A stretch of 64,000 nucleotides of DNA from Hymenobacter qilianensis (GTDB lineage: Bacteria > Bacteroidota > Bacteroidia > Cytophagales > Hymenobacteraceae), in assembly GCF_014489555.1 (NCBI RefSeq), contig NZ_CP060784.1, positions 4,242,501-4,306,500 on the forward strand. Reading direction: 5' to 3'. The position numbers and the translations under genes are program-made. Position 1 is the first letter of the stretch; each line of letters begins with the position of its first letter. Of the stretch, positions 27,322 through 36,542 are shown piece after piece. The notes beneath the pieces are model-generated. The model saw only the letters and a list, made by a program, of their open reading frames with translations, did no database searches and was not told where the DNA came from.

Positions 27322-27388
27322 AGGTCTTGGTAGCTTAGGTTTTGGCGAGTCGGATGACTTGCACAAATATCTTAAGCTACCAAGACCT
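27322..27388. repeat. 16-base perfect inverted repeat between accB and accC
   Basis: AGGTCTTGGTAGCTTA at 27322-27337 and its exact complement at 27373-27388, spacer 35 bases. No T tract follows, so it is a poor terminator. It may be an extragenic palindrome or a regulatory structure in the acc message. Confidence 0.6.
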
Positions 27389-27438
27389 TTCCTTTTCAAT
27401 CAAGCTCCCAATCTAGTTGCTCCCAGACCTTAACCATC

Positions 27439-28782
27439 ATGTTTAAAAAAATACTGATTGCTAACCGGGGTGAAATTGCCTTGCGCATTATCCGCACGTG
27501 CAAGGAAATGGGTATCAAAACGGTAGCCGTATACTCCACTGCTGATAAGGAAAGCCTTCACGTACGCTTTGCTGATGAGGCAGTGTGCATTGGTCCTCCT
27601 GCCAGCGCCCAGTCGTATCTGAATATCCCAACTTTGATTGCTGCGGCAGAAATCACCAACGCTGATGCCATTCACCCTGGCTATGGCTTTCTGTCGGAAA
27701 ACGCGGAATTTTCCCGTATCTGCCAGGAAAACGGTATCAAATTCATTGGTGCATCGCCTGAAATGATCAATAGCATGGGCGACAAGGCTTCGGCTAAAGC
27801 GACCATGAAAAAAGCCGGAGTGCCAACCATTCCTGGTTCGGAAGGCCTACTTGATTCCTTACAGGATGCGCTGAAAATTGCGCACAAAATCAAGTATCCG
27901 GTTATTCTGAAAGCTACGGCCGGAGGCGGCGGACGCGGCATGCGCGTGGCCCGCACCGACGAAGAGTTGGAGAAAGGTTGGCACGATGCCCGCACGGAGG
28001 CCAAAGCAGCTTTCGGTAACGATGGTATCTACCTTGAGAAGTTTGTAGAAGAGCCGCGCCATATCGAAATCCAGATCGTTGGGGACCAATTTGGCCGTGC
28101 CGCTCACCTTTCTGAGCGTGATTGCAGCATTCAGCGACGCCACCAGAAGCTCGTGGAAGAAGCTCCCTCTCCTTTCATGACCAAGGACCTACGCAAGAAA
28201 ATGGGCAATGCTGCCGTAGCCGGCGCCAAATCTATTCGCTACGAGGGAGTAGGGACGATCGAGTTTTTAGTTGATAAAAACCGCGATTTCTATTTCATGG
28301 AGATGAATACCCGCATTCAGGTAGAGCACCCTGTAACGGAGGAAATCATCAACTATGACCTGATTAAAGAGCAGATTAAGGTTGCAGCGGGCGTGCCTAT
28401 CTCGGGCAATAACTACGAGCCTAAGATGCATGCCATGGAATGCCGCATCAATGCGGAAGACCCGCGTAATAACTTCCGCCCTGCTCCTGGCAAGATTACA
28501 ACGCTGCATATTCCGGGCGGCCACGGCGTTAGGGTTGATACGCATGTGTACGCTGGCTACACCATTCCGCCGAACTACGATTCGATGATAGCCAAGCTTA
28601 TCACCACTGCTCAGACGCGGGAAGAATGCATTGTAAAAATGAAGCGCGCCTTAAGTGAGTTTGTAGTGGAAGGCGTGAAAACCACCATTCCGTTTCACCT
28701 GGCTTTGATGGACAACCAAAGCTTTAAGGACGGCAACTTCACAACTGCGTTTCTGGATACGTTTGACTTTTCGACTGTTTAG
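27439..28782 (+). CDS. accC: Acetyl-CoA carboxylase biotin carboxylase subunit
   Basis: A 447-residue biotin carboxylase with the ATP-grasp fold. 'KATAGGGGRGMRVAR' is the Gly-rich ATP loop, 'ERDCSIQRRHQKLVEEAPS' and 'FMEMNTRIQVEHPVTEE' are catalytic signatures. Last gene of the lipid block; a strong bidirectional terminator follows. Confidence 0.97.
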   Translation: MFKKILIANRGEIALRIIRTCKEMGIKTVAVYSTADKESLHVRFADEAVCIGPPASAQSYLNIPTLIAAAEITNADAIHPGYGFLSENAEFSRICQENGIKFIGASPEMINSMGDKASAKATMKKAGVPTIPGSEGLLDSLQDALKIAHKIKYPVILKATAGGGGRGMRVARTDEELEKGWHDARTEAKAAFGNDGIYLEKFVEEPRHIEIQIVGDQFGRAAHLSERDCSIQRRHQKLVEEAPSPFMTKDLRKKMGNAAVAGAKSIRYEGVGTIEFLVDKNRDFYFMEMNTRIQVEHPVTEEIINYDLIKEQIKVAAGVPISGNNYEPKMHAMECRINAEDPRNNFRPAPGKITTLHIPGGHGVRVDTHVYAGYTIPPNYDSMIAKLITTAQTREECIVKMKRALSEFVVEGVKTTIPFHLALMDNQSFKDGNFTTAFLDTFDFSTV

Positions 28783-28800
28783 CCAGAATTTCTAGTTCAT

Positions 28801-28847
28801 AACCAAGAAAAAGCCCCCAGAACTATTCTGGGGGCTTTTTCTTGGTT
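28801..28847. terminator. Bidirectional terminator between accC and DUF3109 gene
   Basis: Perfect 22-base arms (28801-28822 and 28826-28847) with a 3-base loop, centred on the C5/G5 form of the recurrent motif with A and T tracts on both sides. It serves accC (+) and the convergent DUF3109 gene (-). Confidence 0.9.
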
Positions 28848-28850
28848 ATG

Positions 28851-29420
28851 TTATGCGCTAGGCTGCTCTATTTCGTGCACCAATTCATCGTACCATTCTT
28901 CGCCATACTTGCGAATTAGGGGCTCCTTCAGAAACTGATATACCCGTACCCCCAGCTCGGCACCGAAGGAGCAGGCAGGATTGCAGATGCCCCACCGATC
29001 GTAGTTCAGGGCTTCGAACCCGTCGTACTTGCTGATACGAATGGGGTACAAATGGCAGCTGACAGGTTTTTTGAAGCTGGTGGCGCCGGCCAGATAGGCC
29101 TGTTCAATGCCACACTTCAGTATGCCACGCTCATCATAGAGGGCATAGGCGCACTCTCGGTCATTGATGGTGGTGGTGCTGAAATCACCTTCCCAATCTT
29201 TGATGTAAAGGCCTTGTTGCTCGATTGCCTGCTGGCCGGCTTCAGTAAGAAAAGGCTTGATGCTGGCGTATTCGGCTTCCAGAATGGCTAGCTCAGCTTC
29301 TTCTAGAGGAGCGCCGAGGTCGCCTTCCACGCAGCACGCGCCTTTGCAAACTTCCAGATTGCAAACAAAGAAATTGTCGCGAACGTCATCGGAGATGACA
29401 GTGTTCTGTATAATAATCAT
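28851..29420 (-). CDS. DUF3109 family cysteine-rich protein
   Basis: A 189-residue protein of the DUF3109 family, common in Bacteroidota. It has a conserved Cys set: 'NLEVCKGACCVEGD', 'RECAYAL', 'ILKCGIEQ', 'PVSCHLYPIR' and 'GICNPACSFG', suggesting metal or Fe-S binding like YkgJ-type proteins. Function is unknown. The start is the ATG at 29420; the longer ORF upstream overlaps the divergent promoter region. Confidence 0.85.
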   Translation of the reverse strand: MIIIQNTVISDDVRDNFFVCNLEVCKGACCVEGDLGAPLEEAELAILEAEYASIKPFLTEAGQQAIEQQGLYIKDWEGDFSTTTINDRECAYALYDERGILKCGIEQAYLAGATSFKKPVSCHLYPIRISKYDGFEALNYDRWGICNPACSFGAELGVRVYQFLKEPLIRKYGEEWYDELVHEIEQPSA

Positions 29421-29570
29421 GGGAATGCGAGGCAGAACCTTCTGGGGGCTTTTTTGACTCCACCTAACGGGTGGAGCGATGATGCCAGCCACAAATAAAG
29501 TCCCGAGAGAAATGAATGGACAAAGATAACCCCGAACAGGTGCTTTCTGGTTTCCTGGGGGGCAAAACCT

Positions 29571-29578
29571 TACCTTTG
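29571..29578 (+). promoter_or_regulatory. Possible -7 box for uvrD/pcrA
   Basis: TACCTTTG fits TAnnTTTG. The -33 element is weak (no TTTG at 19 bases). It lies 33 bases before the ATG at 29612 and argues against the upstream start at 29516. Confidence 0.45.
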
Positions 29579-29611
29579 TTCCTTCGCCAACGAGCCGGTT
29601 TACTTGAAAGA

Positions 29612-31861
29612 ATGGCATTAGATTATCATACCTTACTGAATCCTTCGCAGGCTGCTGCCGTGCTCCAAACGGAAGGCCCCTGCATGATTATAGCCGGTGC
29701 TGGTTCCGGCAAAACGCGCGTACTGACGTATCGTATCGCGCATTTGCTGGAGAAAGGCGTCGACCCGTTCAACATCCTGGCCCTGACTTTTACTAATAAG
29801 GCAGCCAAGGAAATGCGCGCCCGCATTGAAAAAGTAGTAGGTCCGGAGGCGAAGAATGTGTGGATGGGCACCTTCCACAGCATTTTTGCCCGCATTCTGC
29901 GCTCCGAAGCCGAAAAAATTGGCTTTCCGCGTCACTTTACCATCTACGACACCCAGGATTCCAAAACGCTGGTATCGCAGATTGTAAAGGAGCTGGACCT
30001 CGACGACAAGCTCTATAAGCCTAGTATGGTGCTGGGGCGCATCTCATCGGCCAAAAACAAGCTGATTTCGGTGCAGCAGTACCTTAACGACCCGGTCATC
30101 AGGCAGGACGATGAAGCTGCTTTGCGCCCTAAAATCGGCGTGATTTATCAGCAATATCAGTCGCGGTGCTTTAAAGCCGGCGCCATGGACTTCGACGACT
30201 TGCTGTTCAATACCAACGTGCTGTTTAAAGACCATCCGGAGGCGCTGAACAAGTACCAGAATATATTCCGGTACGTGATGGTGGACGAGTATCAGGACAC
30301 GAACTACTCGCAGTACCTGATTACGCGCAAGCTGGCGGCCAAGGAGCGGAACATTTGCGTGGTCGGCGATGATGCGCAGAGCATTTATGCTTTCCGGGGG
30401 GCAGATATTACCAATATTCTCAACTTCGAGAAGGATTACCCCGAACTGGAAGTGTTCAAGCTAGAGCAGAACTACCGCTCTACCAAGAACATTGTAAAAG
30501 CGGCTAACTCGGTCATTAAGAACAACAAAGCGCAGCTGCGCAAAGACGTTTTCTCGGAGAACGAGGAAGGCACGCTGATCGAAGTGCTCAAGGCGGCCTC
30601 AGATAATGAGGAAGGCAAGCTGATTGCCAACTCCATCTTCGAGGACAAGATGAATCTACACTTGTCGTACGATCATTTCGCGATTCTCTACCGCACCAAT
30701 GCCCAAAGCCGGGCAATGGAAGAAGCCCTGCGCAAGCTGAATATCAAGTACAAGATTGTGGGGGGCCTTTCTTTCTACCAACGGAAAGAAATCAAGGACC
30801 TGGTGGCCTACTTGCGCCTCACGGTGAACCCGAACGACGAGCAGGCGCTACGCCGCGTTATCAACTACCCCAAGCGCGGCATCGGCGACACGACGGTGAG
30901 CAAGCTCATCAACACGGCCGAGGAAACCAACCACACGCTGTGGGAAGTAGTAGCCAATGCGACCTCCTTTTTGGGGGCACGGCTTTCGGGTGCCATCACG
31001 CAGTTTGCGGAGCAGATTAAAAGCTACGCCGTAATTGCTGGCAAAGAAGATGCGTTTGAAGCGGCAAAGTTTATCGCAAAAAACTCCGGTATGATTGAGG
31101 AACTCTATGCCGACAAAAGCATTGAGGGCCTTTCGCGCTACGAGAACATTCAGGAACTGCTGAATGGTATAAAGGCTTACACGGAAGACCCAGAGCGGGA
31201 TGATAAGTCGCTGGCTTCTTTTCTACAGGATATTGCCCTCGTTACTGACGCCGATACCAAAGACGCGCAGCAGGATGGTGAGGCCGTAACGCTGATGACG
31301 ATTCACTCAGCCAAGGGCCTGGAGTTCCGTAACGTATATATAGTGGGGTTGGAGGAAAACCTGTTTCCGTCCCAGATGATGATTACCTCGCGGGCCGATC
31401 TGGAAGAGGAACGGCGCCTTTTCTACGTTGCTATCACGCGGGCAGAAAAAAAGCTTACGCTTAGCTATGCCACGTCGCGCTACCAGTGGGGTAACCTGCG
31501 AAGCTGTGAGAAAAGCCGTTTTCTGGATGAAATTGATCCGCAATTCGTAGATTTCAAGTTCTCATCTGGTCCGGGCAGTGGCGAGTCGCCATTTGGGCAC
31601 GTTTTGGAGCGGCGCAGTAACCTAATTCCGCCCGCTCCGCGTAAGACGGTAGCGTCCAGCTACAAGCCTTCGGCCGATTTTCAGCCTTCCGACACTTCTA
31701 ATCTGGCTACCGGGCAGCGAGTAGAACATCCTAAATTTGGCTTCGGCACGGTGAGTAAGCTCGAAACGCAGGCCGGCTCTACCAAGGCAATTATTCAATT
31801 TGAAGAGGTGGGTGAGAAGACGTTATTGCTGAGTTTTGCCAAATTGCGAGTGCTGAGCTAA
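29612..31861 (+). CDS. UvrD/PcrA family DNA helicase
   Basis: A 749-residue superfamily 1A 3'-5' helicase used in repair and replication restart. Motifs in order: Q motif 'LNPSQAAAV', Walker A 'AGAGSGKTRVLTYRIAHLL', motif II 'VMVDEYQDTNYSQ', 'LEQNYRSTKNI', 'TIHSAKGLEFRNV' and 'YVAITRAEKKLTLSYA'. The C-terminus has the Tudor-like segment 'RVEHPKFGFGTVSKLE' that binds RNA polymerase in PcrA. It could be named pcrA or uvrD. Start chosen at MALDYHTLLNPSQ since the domain begins there. Confidence 0.93.
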   Translation: MALDYHTLLNPSQAAAVLQTEGPCMIIAGAGSGKTRVLTYRIAHLLEKGVDPFNILALTFTNKAAKEMRARIEKVVGPEAKNVWMGTFHSIFARILRSEAEKIGFPRHFTIYDTQDSKTLVSQIVKELDLDDKLYKPSMVLGRISSAKNKLISVQQYLNDPVIRQDDEAALRPKIGVIYQQYQSRCFKAGAMDFDDLLFNTNVLFKDHPEALNKYQNIFRYVMVDEYQDTNYSQYLITRKLAAKERNICVVGDDAQSIYAFRGADITNILNFEKDYPELEVFKLEQNYRSTKNIVKAANSVIKNNKAQLRKDVFSENEEGTLIEVLKAASDNEEGKLIANSIFEDKMNLHLSYDHFAILYRTNAQSRAMEEALRKLNIKYKIVGGLSFYQRKEIKDLVAYLRLTVNPNDEQALRRVINYPKRGIGDTTVSKLINTAEETNHTLWEVVANATSFLGARLSGAITQFAEQIKSYAVIAGKEDAFEAAKFIAKNSGMIEELYADKSIEGLSRYENIQELLNGIKAYTEDPERDDKSLASFLQDIALVTDADTKDAQQDGEAVTLMTIHSAKGLEFRNVYIVGLEENLFPSQMMITSRADLEEERRLFYVAITRAEKKLTLSYATSRYQWGNLRSCEKSRFLDEIDPQFVDFKFSSGPGSGESPFGHVLERRSNLIPPAPRKTVASSYKPSADFQPSDTSNLATGQRVEHPKFGFGTVSKLETQAGSTKAIIQFEEVGEKTLLLSFAKLRVLS

Positions 31862-31929
31862 TTGGCTTGACTCAGTGCCCATCCCAGCACTTTTCGGAGC
31901 GCTGGATCTTATAGTTTTTAACTTTTCTC

Positions 31930-32637
31930 ATGTCTCTTCCCTCCCCTCATAAGCACGAGCTGCTCCAGCGCGAATACGGCCAGAGCACCTTCCAACTTGT
32001 GCAAACCCTGCGTACTATCGAAGATAAGGCTGAGCGCACGCGCCGGGCTCATCAGATAGTACAGCTCATCTTTCGTCTGAACGCCAATTTGCGCGACCAG
32101 CCGGACGCTCAGCAGAAAGTATGGAATCATCTCTACGAAATGGCCGATGAGGACCTAGACGTAGACAGCCCATTCCCACTTACCAGCCTTGCCCAGCTGC
32201 ACCAGCAGCCGAAGCGGGTGCCCTACCCTAGCAAATCGCCCAAGCTGAAGCCCTACGGCCGCAGCGTGGAAGCCATGATTGAAAAGGCACTGACGCTGGA
32301 AGACCCGGCGGAGCGCGAGCAGGCGACCATCGCCATCGGGCGGACGATGAAGTTTCTGTACCGCTCTTACAGCAAGGAGAATGCGAAGGACATTACTATA
32401 CTCAAGCATTTGAAAGAGCTGTCGGGGGGCAAATTGGAGCTCGATCCGGCTCAGGTAGATGCTCAGAACCTATTTGAGTTTGCGACCAACGGCCGGCCCG
32501 CGCCCTTTATCGTACCCCAGCCCCGCAACGACCGCTCCGACCGTGACCCACGGCGCAGTGGCAGTGGCGGCAATCGGCGCGACAAGCAGCGCCGTGGTGG
32601 CAAAAAGCGCCAGGAACCACAGCAACCGCCCCAGTAA
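31930..32637 (+). CDS. DUF4290 domain protein
   Basis: A 235-residue protein of the Bacteroidota-specific DUF4290 family. 'LLQREYGQSTFQLVQTLRTI' at the start and 'AIGRTMKFLYRSYSKENA' are the recognisable blocks. The C-terminus after residue 195 is Arg/Gly/Gln-rich and basic ('RDPRRSGSGGNRRDKQRRGG'), like a nucleic-acid-binding tail. Function is unknown. It sits directly before murA in the same direction, an arrangement I recall from other members of the phylum. Confidence 0.8.
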   Translation: MSLPSPHKHELLQREYGQSTFQLVQTLRTIEDKAERTRRAHQIVQLIFRLNANLRDQPDAQQKVWNHLYEMADEDLDVDSPFPLTSLAQLHQQPKRVPYPSKSPKLKPYGRSVEAMIEKALTLEDPAEREQATIAIGRTMKFLYRSYSKENAKDITILKHLKELSGGKLELDPAQVDAQNLFEFATNGRPAPFIVPQPRNDRSDRDPRRSGSGGNRRDKQRRGGKKRQEPQQPPQ

Positions 32638-32644
32638 TTTTTAT

Positions 32645-32740
32645 CAGGGAGCCAGGGGTTACAAGTCAGGAGCTGGAATCTGGGAAATAACCATTCTATC
32701 TCCGCCACTTCTAACTCCTAGCTCCTGAATTCTAACTTCT
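32645..32740. repeat. Degenerate GGAGCTAGGAGT-type inverted repeat
   Basis: Left half (AGTCAGGAGCTGGAATCTGGG, 32664-32684) and right half (around ACTTCTAACTCCTAGCTCCTGAATTC, 32706-32732) are imperfect versions of the inverted repeat at 19762-19897. It separates the DUF4290 gene from murA. Confidence 0.5.
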
Positions 32741-32746
32741 TTTTTA

Positions 32747-34051
32747 ATGGCCTCTTTTGAAGTAATTGGCGGACACCCGCTCAAAGGCGAGATTATACCC
32801 CAGGGGGCAAAAAACGAAGCGCTCCAGATATTATGCGCCGTACTGCTTACCAGTGAGCCAGTTACGATTAGCAACATTCCCGATATCCGCGATGTAAACA
32901 AGCTCATCGAGCTGCTGCGTGATATGGGCGTCAAAGTGGGCAAGCTCTCCACCGACACCTACGTTTTTCAGGCTGACAGCGTAAACCTAGACTACCTCGA
33001 CTCAGAAGAATTTGTAGCCCAGGGCCGCGCCCTACGCGGTTCCGTTATGATTTTGGGGCCCATGCTAGCACGCTTTGGTCAATGCCAACTGCCCAGACCA
33101 GGCGGCGACAAAATTGGGCGGCGGCCACTGGATACGCACTTTCTGGGCTTGCAGAAGCTGGGGGGCAAATTGACCCTCGAGGGCAACGACTTTTACCGTA
33201 TTCGTACGGAAGGCAAGCTGCAGGGCACTTACATGCTCCTCGATGAAGCTTCGGTAACAGGCACAGCTAATATTGTAATGGCTGCCGTGTTGGCCGAAGG
33301 CATTACCACCATTTACAATGCCGCCTGTGAGCCTTACTTACAGCAGCTATGCAAAATGCTGGTGCGTATGGGAGCCAAAATCAACGGTATCGGCTCTAAC
33401 CTGCTCACTATTGAAGGCGTGGAAAGCCTGGGCGGCACGGAGCACCGTATGCTGCCCGACATGATTGAAATCGGCTCGTTCATTGGTCTGGCGGCCATGA
33501 CCGGCTCCGAAATCACTATCAAAGACGCGCAGATTCAGGAGCTTGGTCTCATTCCGGACACCTTCCGCAAAATGGGTATTCAGCTGGAGTTTAGGGGCGA
33601 TGACATCTTTATTCCTGCCCAGGATCATTACCAGATTGCCACTTACCTGGATGGTAGCATCCTAACCGTGTCGGATCATACGTGGCCGGGGCTCACGCCC
33701 GATCTGCTCAGCATTATCTTGGTGGTGGCAACGCAGGCAAAAGGCACGGTTCTCATTCACCAGAAGATGTTTGAGTCGCGGTTGTTCTTTGTTGACAAGC
33801 TCATCGACATGGGTGCGCAAATCATTCTCTGCGACCCGCACCGCGCTACTGTGATTGGCCTTGATCAGCGCAACCGCTTACATGGCATCAGCATGACCTC
33901 ACCCGACATCCGGGCGGGAGTGGCGCTGCTCATCGCGGCCCTCTCCGCCGACGGGCGCAGCGTAATTGACAACGTTGAGCAGATTGATCGTGGCTATCAG
34001 TTTATTGATAAACGACTGAACGCGCTCGGCGCGCAGATCAAACGGCTGTAA
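32747..34051 (+). CDS. murA: UDP-N-acetylglucosamine 1-carboxyvinyltransferase MurA
   Basis: A 434-residue MurA, the first committed enzyme of peptidoglycan synthesis, transferring enolpyruvate to UDP-GlcNAc. 'PQGAKNEALQIL' holds the substrate-binding Lys/Asn. The active-site loop reads 'LPRPGGDKIGRRPLDTHF': Asp121 stands where most bacteria have the Cys that fosfomycin alkylates, so the enzyme is expected to be insensitive to that drug (known from Cys-to-Asp MurA of other bacteria). Followed by a terminator. Confidence 0.96.
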   Translation: MASFEVIGGHPLKGEIIPQGAKNEALQILCAVLLTSEPVTISNIPDIRDVNKLIELLRDMGVKVGKLSTDTYVFQADSVNLDYLDSEEFVAQGRALRGSVMILGPMLARFGQCQLPRPGGDKIGRRPLDTHFLGLQKLGGKLTLEGNDFYRIRTEGKLQGTYMLLDEASVTGTANIVMAAVLAEGITTIYNAACEPYLQQLCKMLVRMGAKINGIGSNLLTIEGVESLGGTEHRMLPDMIEIGSFIGLAAMTGSEITIKDAQIQELGLIPDTFRKMGIQLEFRGDDIFIPAQDHYQIATYLDGSILTVSDHTWPGLTPDLLSIILVVATQAKGTVLIHQKMFESRLFFVDKLIDMGAQIILCDPHRATVIGLDQRNRLHGISMTSPDIRAGVALLIAALSADGRSVIDNVEQIDRGYQFIDKRLNALGAQIKRL

Positions 34052-34066
34052 TTCAGATTTACAAGT

Positions 34067-34108
34067 CATAAAAAAGCCCCCAGACGATGTCTGGGGGGCT
34101 TTTTTATG
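34067..34108. terminator. Bidirectional terminator after murA (C5/G6 mismatch)
   Basis: CATAAAAAAGCCCCCAGAC pairs with GTCTGGGGGGCTTTTTTATG. The left arm has five C while the right arm has six G, an asymmetry that may reflect under-calling of the left run. Serves murA and the convergent membrane-protein gene. Confidence 0.85.
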
Positions 34109-34118
34109 GGGTAGGATA

Positions 34119-34454
34119 CTAGTCAATGACCATATCGATGACGCTCGTTACCAACGATAATACAATGCTGAAAAGCAGGGCTGCCAAGAAGCCATCGAGT
34201 TTGAAGCCGGGCAATACATAATCGGCCAGCAATACAATCACGGCATTGATAACCAGTAGAAACAGGCCCAGCGTAAGAACCGTGATGGGGAAACCTAGGA
34301 TTTTAAGAATTGGCTTCAGTACCGCATTCAGTATGGCCAGCACCAGCACCAACAACAGCGCATCCCCGAAGCCATCGAGGTGAGCACCGGGCAGAAAGTA
34401 AGCCAGGGCATAGGTGACGATTGCCGTGAGAATGAATTTAAGTAAAAATCCCAT
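34119..34454 (-). CDS. Small four-helix membrane protein, phage holin/YvlD family
   Basis: A 111-residue protein almost entirely of membrane segments: 'FILTAIVTYALAYFLPG', 'ALLLVLVLAILNAVLKPIL', 'ITVLTLGLFLLVINAVIVLL' and 'ALLFSIVLSLVTSVIDMVI'. The 'NAVLKPILKILGFPITVLTL' stretch is the signature of the PF04020 'phage holin family 4/YvlD' group. Despite the name it is a chromosomal gene of unknown function, possibly related to envelope stress. Confidence 0.85.
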   Translation of the reverse strand: MGFLLKFILTAIVTYALAYFLPGAHLDGFGDALLLVLVLAILNAVLKPILKILGFPITVLTLGLFLLVINAVIVLLADYVLPGFKLDGFLAALLFSIVLSLVTSVIDMVID

Positions 34455-34543
34455 TGAGGAAGCTTGATAAGTGAACAAAGAAAATCCGACCCACAACCGT
34501 GGGTCGGATTACGGTACGCAAAAAAGCAAATATCGTTGAGAAC

Positions 34544-35651
34544 CTATTCTTCGTCTTCTACTTTCTTCATGTCGCGGGCAGCAATGCGCCCTTGCGATAC
34601 GGCCATCCAGTTGCAGAGCTGATACAGCAGGCGGGCGCCCACAATACCATTCCAATCGGTGTCGCCGGGGGCTACTTCATTCAAGTCGCAGCCAATAATT
34701 TCACGACCAGAGCGCACTACCATCCGAATGAGATAAAGCGCTTCCTCGAACTCCAAACCGCCAGGCACGGGTGTGCCGGTGCCGGGGCAAAGCTTTGGAT
34801 CGAGGCCGTCGATATCAAAGCTTATATATACTTTCTGGGGTAGCTGCGCGATAATTTTCTTGCACTCCTTCCGCCACGATTTGCCCCCATACAGCTCTTC
34901 CCGCAGAAAGCGCTCTGGAAACATGATAATGCGGCCATTGCTGCGCTCAGCCAGCTCTGCTTCCTGCTGGCAAAAATCACGGATTCCTACCTGCACCAGC
35001 TTTTTTACCTGGGGCAGTTGCAGCGCATTGTACATGATGGACGCGTGCGAATACTCGAAGCCTTCGTAGGCCGGGCGCAAATCACAATGCGCATCGATCT
35101 GCAGAATACCGAACTCTTCGTGGCGCTCCGCCAGTGCGTGAATGTAACCCAAAGGCGTGCTGTGGTCACCACCCAATACCGCTACCGCCTTGCCGGCATC
35201 GAGGTGAGCACCGGCTTTTTGCTTGAGCCACTCCAGCAGTGCTTTGCCCCGAACAGTAGCCTGACTAGTAGCCGTAGCATGCTGGGGGCTTTTTCGGCCG
35301 GCTGACCATCTTCCAGCCACCGAATGTAGCCGGAAGTCTGCTCGCGCAGCTCGCGGCTTTCGGCGGCCCAGCTCTCATCTTCCTCTTCCATTGCTAGGCC
35401 GAGGCGCCAGGCATCCGCAATGTCCGGATCGTAGAGGTCGACTTGTAAGGAGGCTTCGCGGATAGCGGCTGGGCCCAGTGCTGTGCCTGCCCGATATGAA
35501 ACCGTCACTTCCCAAGGCACCGGCACCACAATTACCTGCGCCTCTTCAACGGTGAAAGGCAACCCAAAAATGCCCCCGCGGTGTCTCCCAACGCATTGGG
35601 ATCGAACGAGGCCAGTTTCTTTTCAAGATTTGATGAATGATAATTCGACAT
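34544..35651 (-). CDS. Arginase/agmatinase family ureohydrolase (two frameshifts)
   Basis: A manganese ureohydrolase of 369 residues after repair. Metal ligands are complete: 'AVLGGDHSTPLGYI', 'LQIDAHCDLRPAYEG' and 'ISFDIDGLDPKLCPGTGTP'. Agmatinase or formiminoglutamase-like activity is likely; the exact guanidino substrate is not readable. Two independent breaks exist: the run at 35573-35577 (extra G restores 'DTAGGIFGLPFTVEE') and the run at 35284-35288 (extra C restores 'PAEKAPQHATATSQATV'). The start is the ATG at 35651 (MSNYHSSNLEKK). Confidence 0.88.
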
Positions 35652-35736
35652 GACAAACGAATTAAAGAAGGAAATAAGCGCCAAGACGGCGCTACAAAAA
35701 AGCGGTATTATTTTATAAACTCAGCGCGGAACTGCG

Positions 35737-35825
35737 CAATAAAAAAGCCGTCATTTTGGGTGGTTCAACCAGCCGCGATTCGTAATCCGCGACAGTTGAT
35801 ATCTACCAAAAATGACAGCTTTTGT
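35737..35825 (-). terminator. Large imperfect hairpin after the chemosensory operon
   Basis: AAAAGCCGTCATTTTGGGT (35743-35761) pairs imperfectly with ACCAAAAATGACAGCTTTT (35805-35823). On the minus strand the stem ends in six T (35746-35741), so it would terminate transcripts leaving cheC. Confidence 0.6.
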
Positions 35826-35840
35826 GCCTTAGAGGGCTGG

Positions 35841-36479
35841 TTAACGCGCGGCTTGCTGACCGTTGAGAAAGTCGTAAGTACGAATAATATCCAAAATTTT
35901 GACGAAAGTCTCACGGTCGAAGAACAGCATCAACGGCAATTCAACCGAGTTGTTTTTGTCGGAGAACTGTGTGATAACCGAGAAAACCATAGGCTGAAAT
36001 AACGGATTTTGCGTCACCAACCGGGTTAGGGAAGAATCGAGGTGGCCTTTGGGAGCAATAGGCGGCGCGCCGTAAATATTGGCCTTCAGGATATTAGCCA
36101 GCTGTGTTACCAGAGCACCCGTGATAATGTTACTGATTTCCAGTAATAGCGACTCCTGCAACTCATCTATTTCCACCGACTCAGGCTTAGTCAGACGCAA
36201 GCATACCCGCGACAGGCGCTGCACATGCTGCCCCGAGAAGAACATCAGCGTTGAGCCATTGAATTCACCCTTGATATCGGACTGAATTACAACGTGGTCC
36301 TTCTCGTACACTTTTACGCGCTCCAGAACACTGGTTCCAGGTACCAAGTCGAGGCTGGGAACCTCCAGTAACACGGTTTCCTGGGCAATAGAAGCAAAAG
36401 AATCGGCGGCGCGAGCCAAGCCAATATTCAGTATTTCCCGAATAATGTCTCGCTCCAGTTCCGTCATGTGCAAATCCAT
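35841..36479 (-). CDS. cheC: CheC-type CheY-P phosphatase with two intact active sites
   Basis: A 212-residue CheC/CheX family protein. The phosphatase consensus (D/S)x3Ex2Nx22P is present twice: 'DIIREILN' followed 23 residues later by Pro, and 'SLLLEISN' likewise. Both halves therefore keep the Glu and Asn needed to dephosphorylate CheY, unlike one-site CheX. It is the last gene of the che operon, 63 bases after cheA, and would shut off the signal. Confidence 0.88.
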   Translation of the reverse strand: MDLHMTELERDIIREILNIGLARAADSFASIAQETVLLEVPSLDLVPGTSVLERVKVYEKDHVVIQSDIKGEFNGSTLMFFSGQHVQRLSRVCLRLTKPESVEIDELQESLLLEISNIITGALVTQLANILKANIYGAPPIAPKGHLDSSLTRLVTQNPLFQPMVFSVITQFSDKNNSVELPLMLFFDRETFVKILDIIRTYDFLNGQQAAR

Positions 36480-36542
36480 ACAATTCAGTCAGTTGGTACG
36501 AAAAAGCCACTATAGGCAGTTTCGAAATCTGCAATACGTGTT

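Noticed and set aside
34119..34454. Phage remnant suggested by a 'holin' family name
   Set aside because: The family is a widespread chromosomal membrane protein group; no phage genes are nearby.
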